A program made the position numbers and the translations under genes. From Candidatus Eiseniibacteriota bacterium (GTDB taxonomy: Bacteria; Eisenbacteria; RBG-16-71-46; SZUA-252), in the NCBI GenBank assembly GCA_003235575.1, contig QJVW01000104.1, positions 1-39,444 on the forward strand: DNA of 39,444 nucleotides, given 5' to 3'. The stretch's first letter is position 1; each line of letters opens with the position of its first letter. Under the pieces are notes generated by a model. That model saw nothing but the letters and a program-made list of their open reading frames with translations, was not told the DNA's origin and searched no databases. Below, piece by piece: positions 17,507 through 27,202 of this stretch.

Positions 17507-18172
17507 ATGCGCGGGTGGGGGGGCATGGTCGTGGCGGTCGTCCTCGCCGCGGCGCTGATCGCCCTTTCCGGCATGGTGGACCGGGCGGACCGCGCGCGGC
17601 GTGGCGCGGCGGCGCGCGAGGAACTCCTCTACTACCCCTCGGGTGTCTGGGTCCGCCAGGCGACGCTGGGTTACGAAACCGCGGCGGCCGACTTGGCGTG
17701 GCTGCGCGGCATCCAATACTACGGCGAGCATCGGCTCAGCGACCAGCGCTACGACATGATCGGGCACGTGATGAACATCGTCACCGACCTCGACCCGCGG
17801 TTCACGCAGCCCTACGTGTTCGGGGCGTTCGTCATGTCTCAGGAACTGGGGCAGCCGCAACGGGGGCTGGAGCTCATGGAGAAGGGGATGCGGGCCAACC
17901 CGGAAGACTGGAAACTGGCGTTCGAAACGGGATTTCTCCATTACGTGGGCACGCACGACCACGCCGCCGCCGCCCGGTACTTCGCGCGGGCGAGCGCGCT
18001 TCCGGGACATCCCGAATACGCGGAACGTTTCGCGGCGTTCGCGGCGCAGCGCGCCGGCGACAGGGACATGGCGATCCTCCTCTGGAAGCGCGTGGAGGCG
18101 ACCGGAAACAAGTACATGCAGGAGGTGGCGCGGCGGGAGCTGCGCCGTCTCGGCGACGGAGCGGAGGGCTGA
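17507..18172 (+). CDS. Membrane-anchored TPR-like protein of the ABC/pilus operon
   Basis: A 221-residue protein with one N-terminal membrane helix (residues ~6-24) and a soluble helical domain with TPR-like repeats (DPRFTQPYVFGAFVMSQELGQPQRGLELMEKGM and FETGFLHYVGTHDHAAAARYFARAS). I used ATG 17507; TTG 17498, which overlaps the permease stop as TTGA and has GGGAG 5 bp upstream, is an equally credible start. It may be the third component of the ABC exporter, in place of Myxococcus PilG, but I see no basis for asserting homology. PilD follows one base after its stop. Confidence 0.75.
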   Translation: MRGWGGMVVAVVLAAALIALSGMVDRADRARRGAAAREELLYYPSGVWVRQATLGYETAAADLAWLRGIQYYGEHRLSDQRYDMIGHVMNIVTDLDPRFTQPYVFGAFVMSQELGQPQRGLELMEKGMRANPEDWKLAFETGFLHYVGTHDHAAAARYFARASALPGHPEYAERFAAFAAQRAGDRDMAILLWKRVEATGNKYMQEVARRELRRLGDGAEG

Positions 18173-18173
18173 G

Positions 18174-18947
18174 ATGACGCCGGATTGGTTCGTTTCGCTG
18201 TCCGCCTTTTTCATCGGCCTGGCGCTGGGTTCCTTTCTGAACGTCGTCATCGCGCGCCTTCCGCGCGGGGAATCGATCGTGCGGCCGCGATCGCGCTGTC
18301 CTCGATGCAAGGAACCGATCGCGCCGCGGGACAACATTCCGGTCCTCTCGTTCCTGCTACTGCGGGGCCGCTGCCGGCATTGCCGGAAGAAGATCCCCTG
18401 GCGCTACCCGCTCGTGGAGCTGACGGCGGGGATTCTCCTGGTGCTTCTCGTTTCACGCGCCGAGCATCCGGGTCTCCTGGTCGCGCACGCGGCGTTTCTC
18501 CTGGCGCTCGTGGCCGTCGCCTGGATCGACCTCGACACGCGGACGATCCCCGATGTCGTCACGATTCCGGGCGTGGGCGTGGGCCTCGCCGCCAGCCTCT
18601 TCGGTCCTCCGGGCTTCCTCGCCGCGCTGATCGGCGCGGTCGCCGGCGGCGCCAGTCTCTGGCTGGTCGGCGCGGCGTACGAAAAGACGACCGGCGTGCC
18701 CGGCATGGGGGGCGGCGACGTGAAGCTCGCCGCGATGATGGGCGCGTTCCTGGGGACGGGCGGCGTGTTCATTTCGATCTTCCTCGCGTCCCTGGCCGGC
18801 TCCGTATTCGGCGTGGCGCTCATCGCCAAGGGGCACGGATCACGACGAACCGCGATTCCCTTCGGAACGTTTCTGGCGCCCGCCGCGGTCGTCTTCCTCT
18901 TGTTCGGCGACTCCCTGCTCTCCTGGTACCGCTCGTTGGTGCCCTGA
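18174..18947 (+). CDS. pilD: PilD, prepilin peptidase and N-methyltransferase
   Basis: A 257-residue polytopic aspartic protease that removes prepilin leaders and methylates the new N-terminal Phe. The cytoplasmic loop has two CxxC pairs (C42/C45 and C67/C70), as in bifunctional enzymes. The catalytic aspartates lie in DLDTRTIPD (119-127) and in GGGDVKL (D182). About eight membrane helices are visible. The start at ATG 18174 follows GGAGGG. Its substrates here would be the two PilA, FimT, PilV and PilW proteins. Long palindromes start at its stop codon. Confidence 0.96.
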   Translation: MTPDWFVSLSAFFIGLALGSFLNVVIARLPRGESIVRPRSRCPRCKEPIAPRDNIPVLSFLLLRGRCRHCRKKIPWRYPLVELTAGILLVLLVSRAEHPGLLVAHAAFLLALVAVAWIDLDTRTIPDVVTIPGVGVGLAASLFGPPGFLAALIGAVAGGASLWLVGAAYEKTTGVPGMGGGDVKLAAMMGAFLGTGGVFISIFLASLAGSVFGVALIAKGHGSRRTAIPFGTFLAPAAVVFLLFGDSLLSWYRSLVP

Positions 18948-18985
18948 CGCGCGTGCAACTTGCACGCGCGTTCCGATCGGAACGC
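18947..18985 (+). promoter_or_regulatory. Two overlapping perfect palindromes between pilD and the minor-pilin operon
   Basis: The first dyad (18947-18971) has 12-bp arms around one base, centred on TGCAACTTGCA. The second (18968-18985) is an uninterrupted 18-bp palindrome centred on CCGATCGG. No T tract follows, so a simple terminator is less likely than an operator. They lie ~100-140 bp ahead of the sigma-54 box at 19085, at enhancer distance. A similar TGCAAGTTGC core occurs upstream of pilA at 14422-14431. Function is inferred. Confidence 0.5.
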
Positions 18986-19084
18986 CCGCGGGGACGTGGC
19001 CGCTTTCGACCAGACCCTGGCCAATTCCATGCCGGTCGGGCCGCCCAGCGGCCTTAACTCCATGGAATGACAACGGGCAGCGCA

Positions 19085-19100
19085 TGGCACAGGCCTTGCC
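19085..19100 (+). promoter_or_regulatory. Sigma-54 (-24/-12) promoter for the minor-pilin operon
   Basis: TGGCAC at 19085-19090, a five-base spacer, and TTGCC at 19096-19100: an almost perfect consensus, 48 bp before the FimT-like ATG. The 200-bp gap from pilD holds this promoter and the palindromes. Confidence 0.82.
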
Positions 19101-19147
19101 TTCTTGGTGCCTCGGATTGCTCTAACCCCAATGGGAGGTTCCCGGAC

Positions 19148-19645
19148 ATGACGAAGCACGGAGGGCCGATGGCGGCCCGCCACGGCGGCGAGGGGTTCTC
19201 GCTGATCGAGCTGATGGTCGTCCTGGCCGTGTTCGCGATCGTCACGGCGATCGCGCTCCCGGGGCTCAACAAGTTTCTGCGGAGCGTCGAGTTGAACAGC
19301 ACGGTCGAGCGCATGGCGACCAGCCTCCGGGTCATCCGGCAGCGCGCGGTGACCGAGAACAACAACTACGTCGCCGTCCTCGGCGCCGATGACAACATCG
19401 CGTGGTGGGACGACGACGACAACGACGGTGTCAAGGACGGCACCGAGAAGTCGGGCGGGAACGCCGCGATACCAAGTTGGATGACGGTGACGAACGACCC
19501 GCTCAATCCGTTCGCTTCCGACACGTTGACCTTCGCTCCGAACGGGAGCGCCAGCCAGTCGGGGACGATCATCTTCTCGAACGCGGAAGGCTACCAGCGG
19601 ACGCTGTCCGTCATTCGGCCGACCGGAATGGTGACGGTCCAATGA
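19148..19645 (+). CDS. FimT/GspH-type minor pseudopilin
   Basis: A 165-residue prepilin at ATG 19148 (GGGAGG 9 bp upstream). The leader is ~16 residues, ending GGEG, and the cleavage site is before FSLIELMVVLAVFAIVTAIALP. The GspH/FimT pattern RVIRQRAVTENNNYVAVL follows the helix. An acidic run, DDDDNDGVKDGTE near residue 90-100, looks like a Ca2+-binding loop. It is the first of five overlapping or closely spaced minor-pilin genes, and its stop overlaps the PilV start (ATGA). Confidence 0.88.
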   Translation: MTKHGGPMAARHGGEGFSLIELMVVLAVFAIVTAIALPGLNKFLRSVELNSTVERMATSLRVIRQRAVTENNNYVAVLGADDNIAWWDDDDNDGVKDGTEKSGGNAAIPSWMTVTNDPLNPFASDTLTFAPNGSASQSGTIIFSNAEGYQRTLSVIRPTGMVTVQ

Positions 19646-20049
19646 GGATGCATCGAGATCTCGTCGAGGGGATCCGGCGCTCTCCCCGCCGCGCGCGGGG
19701 TGCCGCCGGCTTCAGTTTGATCGAGGTGATGTTCGCGCTCACGTTTCTGGCGGTGGGGATCCTGGCCGTCGCCGCGATGATCCCGGCCGGCACCCGCGGT
19801 GTTTCGGAGAGCCGTGTCATCACGTCGAGTCTGATGGCGGGGCAACTGAAGATGGAAGAACTCCGCGGGACCACCTTCAAGAGTCTGGCGGTCGGGACCT
19901 TCAGCGACACGACGTCCGGCTTCACGCGGACCTGGACGGTCACCGATTCCATTCCGACCCCCGGATGCAAGCGAATCAAGGTCACGGCCAACTGGACCAA
20001 CAAGCAAGGTGGCCAATCGACGGTTCTGACCAGTTACGTGACCCGATGA
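19642..20049 (+). CDS. pilV: PilV/GspI-type minor pseudopilin
   Basis: A 135-residue prepilin with an ATGA start inside the preceding stop. The leader is long (23 residues, basic) and ends in GAAG. Cleavage is before FSLIEVMFALTFLAVGILAVA, the typical PilV/GspI helix with Glu+5. The tail is short (MIPAGTRGVSESRVITSSLMAGQLKMEELR...), as expected for a priming-complex subunit. The PilW gene follows with overlap or near overlap. Confidence 0.85.
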   Translation: MRMHRDLVEGIRRSPRRARGAAGFSLIEVMFALTFLAVGILAVAAMIPAGTRGVSESRVITSSLMAGQLKMEELRGTTFKSLAVGTFSDTTSGFTRTWTVTDSIPTPGCKRIKVTANWTNKQGGQSTVLTSYVTR

Positions 20050-20081
20050 CCGGCAGGGAACGCCGTAACCCCGAGGTGCTC

Positions 20082-22310
<2,229 letters not shown>

Positions 22311-22350
22311 ACCCGGGATTCCCGGCACGCACGCGGAGAGGAGAACGAGG

Positions 22351-23661
22351 ATGCTGAGCGAAGTCAATCCAGGACGGAACGATGCCCGCCGCGCGGCGGC
22401 GTCGGCCGGCATGTCCGGCAATGCCATGGTCGTGGCGCTCCTCGTCCTCATGCTCTTCACCGCGGCGGGTGTGACCTTCGTGGCGGTGACCAAGTCGGAG
22501 AAACAGATCGCCGGAAACCAGATGTCGGGTACGCAGGCCATGTATTCGGCCGAAGCCGGCATCAGCGAGGCGCTCCTCCGCATGAACAATCCGAATGACG
22601 CCGCGAACTACATCGGGCCGCCGACGCCGATCCCCGCCTGGGGGCGCTACCTCGTGGCGAAGTCCGGGGCCAGCAAGCTGGATCCCGATGGGGCGCTTCA
22701 GGCTGCGGACGGCTGGGACAACAACCAGAACTCCTACATCGACGAGTCCGGGGAGCGCTATCCGGAGGTTCTGTCGAAGCAGCCCATGACCGCGGAAGCG
22801 CCGAAGTACCCGTACGTGCGCGTGGAATACAAGATGCGGTCGAACAAGTTGGTCCGATTCGGCGATCTCGATAAGAATCCGGCGACGCCGCCCGTGGAGA
22901 ACTTCACGATCGGCGCACCCGTCCTTCGGCTGACCGCGCTGGGACAGCGCGGCAACGCGAACAAGGTCATCGAGGCGGAAGCCGTCCGATTCCCCTTCGT
23001 CGACGTGAGCACTCCGGTGTGGGGCGGCAACGCGCTCAAACTGAACGGCAATGCGCTGCTGATCGACGGAGCCGATCATCAGGCGACGGCCCCGTACGAC
23101 ACCATCCCGGGCGCCGCCTCGGTGCCGGGCATCCTCACGCTCGGCCCGACAAGCGACGTTCCCCTTAGCCCCGGACAGGAGAACAACGTCATCGGCGAGG
23201 GTGGAACGAGCAGCATCGAGCAATCGACCTACAGTTACGACTTCAACGCCATCAAGGCCAACGCCATGGTCGAGGCCGAGAACACGCTTGCCGCGGGGAC
23301 CAGCCTATCGTCGTCGGATCCTCCCCTCGGCACGCTGGCGGACCCGCAGCTGACGTACGCCGAAGGGAACCTGAAAATCGCCGGCAGCTGGAGCGGGGCG
23401 GGGATCCTGGTGGTGAACGGCAACTTGACGATGACCGGCGGTTGCCAATTCCGTGGAATCGTGGTCTGCCTCGGCGACGTTTCGCTCGCCGGCGGCGGTC
23501 CCGCAGACGTCGCCAATATCATCGGCGGCCTGATCTATCAGGGCACGGTGGTCGAAGACTCCTCGATCGGCGGCGCGGCCCGCGTCCTCTACTCGTCGGG
23601 CGCCGTGAACAACGCGCTGCTTCTCATGCGGTACACGCTTGCCACGTGGCGCGAGCGCTAA
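22351..23661 (+). CDS. PilX-like large minor pilus protein, first copy
   Basis: A 436-residue protein at ATG 22351 (GGAGAGG upstream). It has no GFTLIE site. The N-terminus instead has the PilX_N pattern: G-x-SGNAMVVALLVLMLFTAAGVTFVAVTKSEKQIAGNQMSGTQAMYSAEAGISEAL, a membrane helix followed by a coiled segment. A loop DGWDNNQNSYIDES (codons 22708-22749) resembles a Ca2+ site. Residues ~330-420 are regular short strands (NLKIAGSWSGAGILVVNGNLTMTGG), as in beta-helices. The next gene is a paralog of nearly equal length. It is unclear whether it is processed by PilD. Confidence 0.72.
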   Translation: MLSEVNPGRNDARRAAASAGMSGNAMVVALLVLMLFTAAGVTFVAVTKSEKQIAGNQMSGTQAMYSAEAGISEALLRMNNPNDAANYIGPPTPIPAWGRYLVAKSGASKLDPDGALQAADGWDNNQNSYIDESGERYPEVLSKQPMTAEAPKYPYVRVEYKMRSNKLVRFGDLDKNPATPPVENFTIGAPVLRLTALGQRGNANKVIEAEAVRFPFVDVSTPVWGGNALKLNGNALLIDGADHQATAPYDTIPGAASVPGILTLGPTSDVPLSPGQENNVIGEGGTSSIEQSTYSYDFNAIKANAMVEAENTLAAGTSLSSSDPPLGTLADPQLTYAEGNLKIAGSWSGAGILVVNGNLTMTGGCQFRGIVVCLGDVSLAGGGPADVANIIGGLIYQGTVVEDSSIGGAARVLYSSGAVNNALLLMRYTLATWRER

Positions 23662-23693
23662 TTCAAGGAAGGCGGACGAAACAGGTGACGACC

Positions 23694-25007
23694 ATGAACC
23701 GAACGCCGAACCGATGGGCACTGGAGACGGGACCCGAGGCCGGGAACACGCTGGTCGTGGCGCTCCTGGTCCTCTTCCTCCTCACGTCGCTGGGAATCTC
23801 CTACGTGGCGGTGACGAAGGGAGAAAAGCAGATCGCGGGGAACCAGCTCTCCGCCTCCCAAGCGTTCCAGAACGCCGAGGCGGGGCTGAGCGAGGTGCTG
23901 ACGCGGATGTCGCACCCGACGTCCACTGACTACATCGGCCAGACCCCCGGAGCGTACACCCCCGGTTGGGGTCTCTATGTCGTGAACGACGCGGGGGCCC
24001 AGACCCTCGACCCGGACTATGACGCCACCACGAGCGACGGCCTGGACAACAATGGGAACGCCGCCGTGGACGAGTCGAGCGAGCACTACGGAATCACCGG
24101 GTCGCGGCAGTCCGGCGGACCGAACCCGGTTCCGGTCGCCGAGCGGCTCGATTACCCTTGGGTGAAGGTCCGCTACAAAGTGGACGGCGGAGGGAACATC
24201 GTCCTCTTCGGCGATCACGACAACAACCCGACGACGCCGCCCGTGGAGAATACCGTGCGCGGCATTCCGAAGATCATCGTGTCGTCGCAGGGCCGCCGTG
24301 GCGTCGGCTCCAAGATCGTGACGGTCGAGGCGGTGAAGTGGCCGCTGCCGCCGATCCCGGGATCCGTGTACACCGAAGGCGCCATGACCTTCAACGGCAA
24401 CGCGTTCTACGTCGACGGCCACGATCACAACTACACGGCGCCGTACGACACGGTCGCGGGCGCGCCGCCGCTACCCGGCATCTCGACGCCGAACGATCCC
24501 AATGCCATCGAGTCCAATCTGAACGGCGTGCAGGCGGACAACGTGCAGGGCACGGGGTCCGATCCCAGTGTGGAGTCGTCGCCCGTAAACCTAGACCTGC
24601 CGGCGCTGGCGGCGGCGTGGAGTCAGATCGCCGACGTGTCGCTGAGTGGGAATCAAAACAACCCCAGCACCGCGGATTGGGGAACCCTTGCCAATCTGAA
24701 GATCGTGCACATCGCCGGAGACCTTCACATCTCGGGCAACGCTGACGGCGCCGGCGTGCTCGTCATCGACGGCGATTTCACCCTGTCGGGTACGTTCAAT
24801 TGGAACGGCGTGGTGCTGGTCCTCGGCGACGTCACCGTGACGGGCGGCGGTACGGCGAAGCAGATCGTGGGGGCCCTCATGATCCAGGGCACGCTGACCG
24901 GATCGACGTCCATGAACGGGCAGATCAAGCTCTTGTACTCGAGCGCGATGATCAGTCAGTTGAACGCGCTCTCGTCCTACGAAATCTCGTCGTGGATCGA
25001 CCAGTAG
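23694..25007 (+). CDS. PilX-like large minor pilus protein, second copy
   Basis: A 437-residue paralog of the preceding gene. The start is ATG 23694, set by AGGTGA at 5 bp; GTG 23685 is an alternative. It shares the PilX_N segment (GNTLVVALLVLFLLTSLGISYVAVTKGEKQIAGNQ), the acidic loop DGLDNNGNAAVDES, a DHDNNPTTPPVEN segment, the HDHNYTAPYDTVAGAPPLPGI segment and the strand-rich C-terminus (HISGNADGAGVLVIDGDFTLSG). Last gene of the minor-pilin operon; a bidirectional hairpin follows. Function is inferred from position and N-terminus only. Confidence 0.72.
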   Translation: MNRTPNRWALETGPEAGNTLVVALLVLFLLTSLGISYVAVTKGEKQIAGNQLSASQAFQNAEAGLSEVLTRMSHPTSTDYIGQTPGAYTPGWGLYVVNDAGAQTLDPDYDATTSDGLDNNGNAAVDESSEHYGITGSRQSGGPNPVPVAERLDYPWVKVRYKVDGGGNIVLFGDHDNNPTTPPVENTVRGIPKIIVSSQGRRGVGSKIVTVEAVKWPLPPIPGSVYTEGAMTFNGNAFYVDGHDHNYTAPYDTVAGAPPLPGISTPNDPNAIESNLNGVQADNVQGTGSDPSVESSPVNLDLPALAAAWSQIADVSLSGNQNNPSTADWGTLANLKIVHIAGDLHISGNADGAGVLVIDGDFTLSGTFNWNGVVLVLGDVTVTGGGTAKQIVGALMIQGTLTGSTSMNGQIKLLYSSAMISQLNALSSYEISSWIDQ

Positions 25008-25035
25008 CCGGGTAGCACAGGCATGCGGTAGCAAG

Positions 25036-25065
25036 GGGCGGCGCTCGTGGGGGGCGCCGCCCTTT
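25036..25065. terminator. Bidirectional hairpin between converging operons
   Basis: Arms GGGCGGCGC (25036-25044) and GCGCCGCCC (25054-25062) flank a G-rich loop. They are followed by TTT on the plus strand and a short TT on the minus side. The hairpin sits between the ends of the PilX-like gene and the minus-strand glycosyltransferase gene and could terminate both. Confidence 0.75.
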
Positions 25066-25084
25066 CGATGTCCGGACTTCCGGG

Positions 25085-27202
25085 CTACTGGTAGAACCAG
25101 TACCGGAACGGCGCGTAGTTCTCCTCGCCGGACGTCGACTCGCGATGGATCGCGATCCGCGGGGCGTCCCGCGTGATCAGGCGCCCCGGGATCGTGAAGC
25201 GGGGCTCGACCCAAACGCTTTCGGAACGGGCGATCGACCAGACGCCCGCATCCGCCCCGTCCACCGTCACGCGAAGCCGGCTCGGGTACCAGGCGTCGGT
25301 TCGCATCACGATCGTGAGATCGCTGCCCGGCCTGGCATGGATGCGGAACCGCTCGGAACCGCGGATGATGCGGCCCCCGTCCGTCGCGGGCCGGTTTCCG
25401 CGCCCGCCGAAGGGATAGCGGCGCAGCACATCCTTCGCCTCGGGTTCGCTTCGCCATTCGTGGCGCCGCTCGTCCGCGAGCCAGGCATGGTCCAGCGAAT
25501 CGACGAGCGCCAATCCGGGGCTCAGGCCGTCGGCGACGCCGGGGCGGTCCGTCGGCGCGGTGTCGATCCACGACGCGGGATAGACGACCATGTCGGTCCC
25601 CCCGCAGATCGTGTTGACGCTCAAGTGCGCCCGAAACGCCTCGGGGCCGAAGATGCCGCTCTCCGGCCAGTACGGGAACCACTCCGGGTAGACCGCGAAA
25701 TAGGTCGGGATGCGCGCGGGAGGGCGTCGCCGCAGATGCTCGAAGAGGCAGCCCAATCCCGAGCGATAGACGCGCGCGTATCCCGGCGAGGTGAGCCCGA
25801 CCAGATCGACCGTGGAGCGACGACCGTAGTAGGCGATCGCCCCGGCGTCGTTCATGCCGACCACGGCGTCGGGAGGCAGGTTCTGGTCGATCCAGCGGCC
25901 GACCGCGACCTGCTGGTGCAGGATATTTTGGCAGTTGTAGCCGTAGAGAATGATCATATCGTGCTGCTCCGGCAGCAATTTCGGCACGGCGATGCCGGCG
26001 GGAACGGCGATGGCCGCAACCGTTGCCGCGATCGTCACCGCGCGCGGCGCGCGCGCCGGCACGAGGGCGGACAGCCGGCCCCAGCCCGCCGCGACGGTCA
26101 CCAGGAAGAGCGGAAAGAGGCCCTGCAGGTAGCGATCGTAGTGCACCCACCAATGAACCGGCAGGGCGCACACCACGAGGCCCGCGCCAAGCAGCGCGAT
26201 GAGCGTGCCCGTGGCGGGCCATCGCGCCGGCGCCAGGCGGCCCGCGAGCACGAAGAAGAGGAGGCCCGCCGCCGAAACGGCGCCGAACGCGCCATGCAGC
26301 ACCGTACCTCCCCCGGGAGGGTGGCCAGGCAGGAGGAACGAGAGAAACGTCTTTCCGATCGCGAGCCAGATCCTGGGGAGGCCGAACAGATACGCCATGC
26401 GCGTTTCGGAGTACGGCTCGGCGAGAATGGATTTCGCCTGGCTGCTGGTCGACTCGAACGTCCCGCTGACGGCGAGGTTCACCAGGAAGGGGATCGCGGC
26501 CGCGGCAAGGAGGAGGGTGGCGGGCACGACGCTACGGCGGATGCCGTCACGTGCTCTGGCGCGCCATACGTCGCGGAAGGCGAGGAGCGCGAAGACGCCG
26601 CAGAGGATCGCCCCCTCCGGCCGGGCCCCCGCGAGCACGAGCGCCCACCAGCGAAGCGTCGGAAAGCGCGCGTTGCCGCGCTCGCGCAGGTAGGCGTGGG
26701 TCGCGCCCAGGAGCACGGCGGCGTAGAGCGCGATCTCCATGCCGCTGAGCGCGCCCCACAGGACGTGCGGGCTGGCGAGGACCAGCGCGCAGGCGAGGAG
26801 GCCCGCCGGCCATCCTCCGAGCGCCGTCGCGAGGCGCCACGCGAGAAGCGCGACCAGGAAATAGCCGAGAACCCCTAGCCCGAACACCCAGGCGATCGCG
26901 ACGGAGGGGCCCGCGCCCACGAGGTGCGGCGGAAGGAGGAGCAGGGGATACCAGAGGCTGGTCGCGCCGGTCGTGGGTCCGTTGCCCGGCGTGTAGACAA
27001 AGGGGTGCCCTTCGGCGATCGCCCGGGCGTACTGGAGATAGATGAACGAGTCGTCGAGCGGCAGCGCCATGCCGCCTCCGCCCGCGGCGTCCACGACCTC
27101 GCGCTCCGTCCGGAGCACGCGCCCCGCTTGGAACGCCGTGATGCCGAGCAGCGCCAGGATCAACAAGACATGGAGGGCCCGGCCGCGCATCCAGGCGATC
27201 AT
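25085..27202 (-). CDS. GT-C fold glycosyltransferase, polytopic membrane protein
   Basis: A ~705-residue protein with about ten or more hydrophobic helices in the first ~450 residues and a large soluble C-terminal domain. The first extracytoplasmic loop has the acidic pair D50-D51 (LPLDDSFIYLQYARAIAEG), followed by PTTGATSLWYPLLL. This is typical of lipid-phosphate-sugar-dependent GT-C enzymes (DDAYI.F.YA style arabinosyl- or mannosyltransferases). I chose ATG 27202, which overlaps the upstream stop (ATGA); ATG 27214 is possible. Donor and acceptor are unknown. Its location inside the pil locus suggests pilin or surface-polymer glycosylation. Confidence 0.75.
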   Translation of the reverse strand: MIAWMRGRALHVLLILALLGITAFQAGRVLRTEREVVDAAGGGGMALPLDDSFIYLQYARAIAEGHPFVYTPGNGPTTGATSLWYPLLLLPPHLVGAGPSVAIAWVFGLGVLGYFLVALLAWRLATALGGWPAGLLACALVLASPHVLWGALSGMEIALYAAVLLGATHAYLRERGNARFPTLRWWALVLAGARPEGAILCGVFALLAFRDVWRARARDGIRRSVVPATLLLAAAAIPFLVNLAVSGTFESTSSQAKSILAEPYSETRMAYLFGLPRIWLAIGKTFLSFLLPGHPPGGGTVLHGAFGAVSAAGLLFFVLAGRLAPARWPATGTLIALLGAGLVVCALPVHWWVHYDRYLQGLFPLFLVTVAAGWGRLSALVPARAPRAVTIAATVAAIAVPAGIAVPKLLPEQHDMIILYGYNCQNILHQQVAVGRWIDQNLPPDAVVGMNDAGAIAYYGRRSTVDLVGLTSPGYARVYRSGLGCLFEHLRRRPPARIPTYFAVYPEWFPYWPESGIFGPEAFRAHLSVNTICGGTDMVVYPASWIDTAPTDRPGVADGLSPGLALVDSLDHAWLADERRHEWRSEPEAKDVLRRYPFGGRGNRPATDGGRIIRGSERFRIHARPGSDLTIVMRTDAWYPSRLRVTVDGADAGVWSIARSESVWVEPRFTIPGRLITRDAPRIAIHRESTSGEENYAPFRYWFYQ

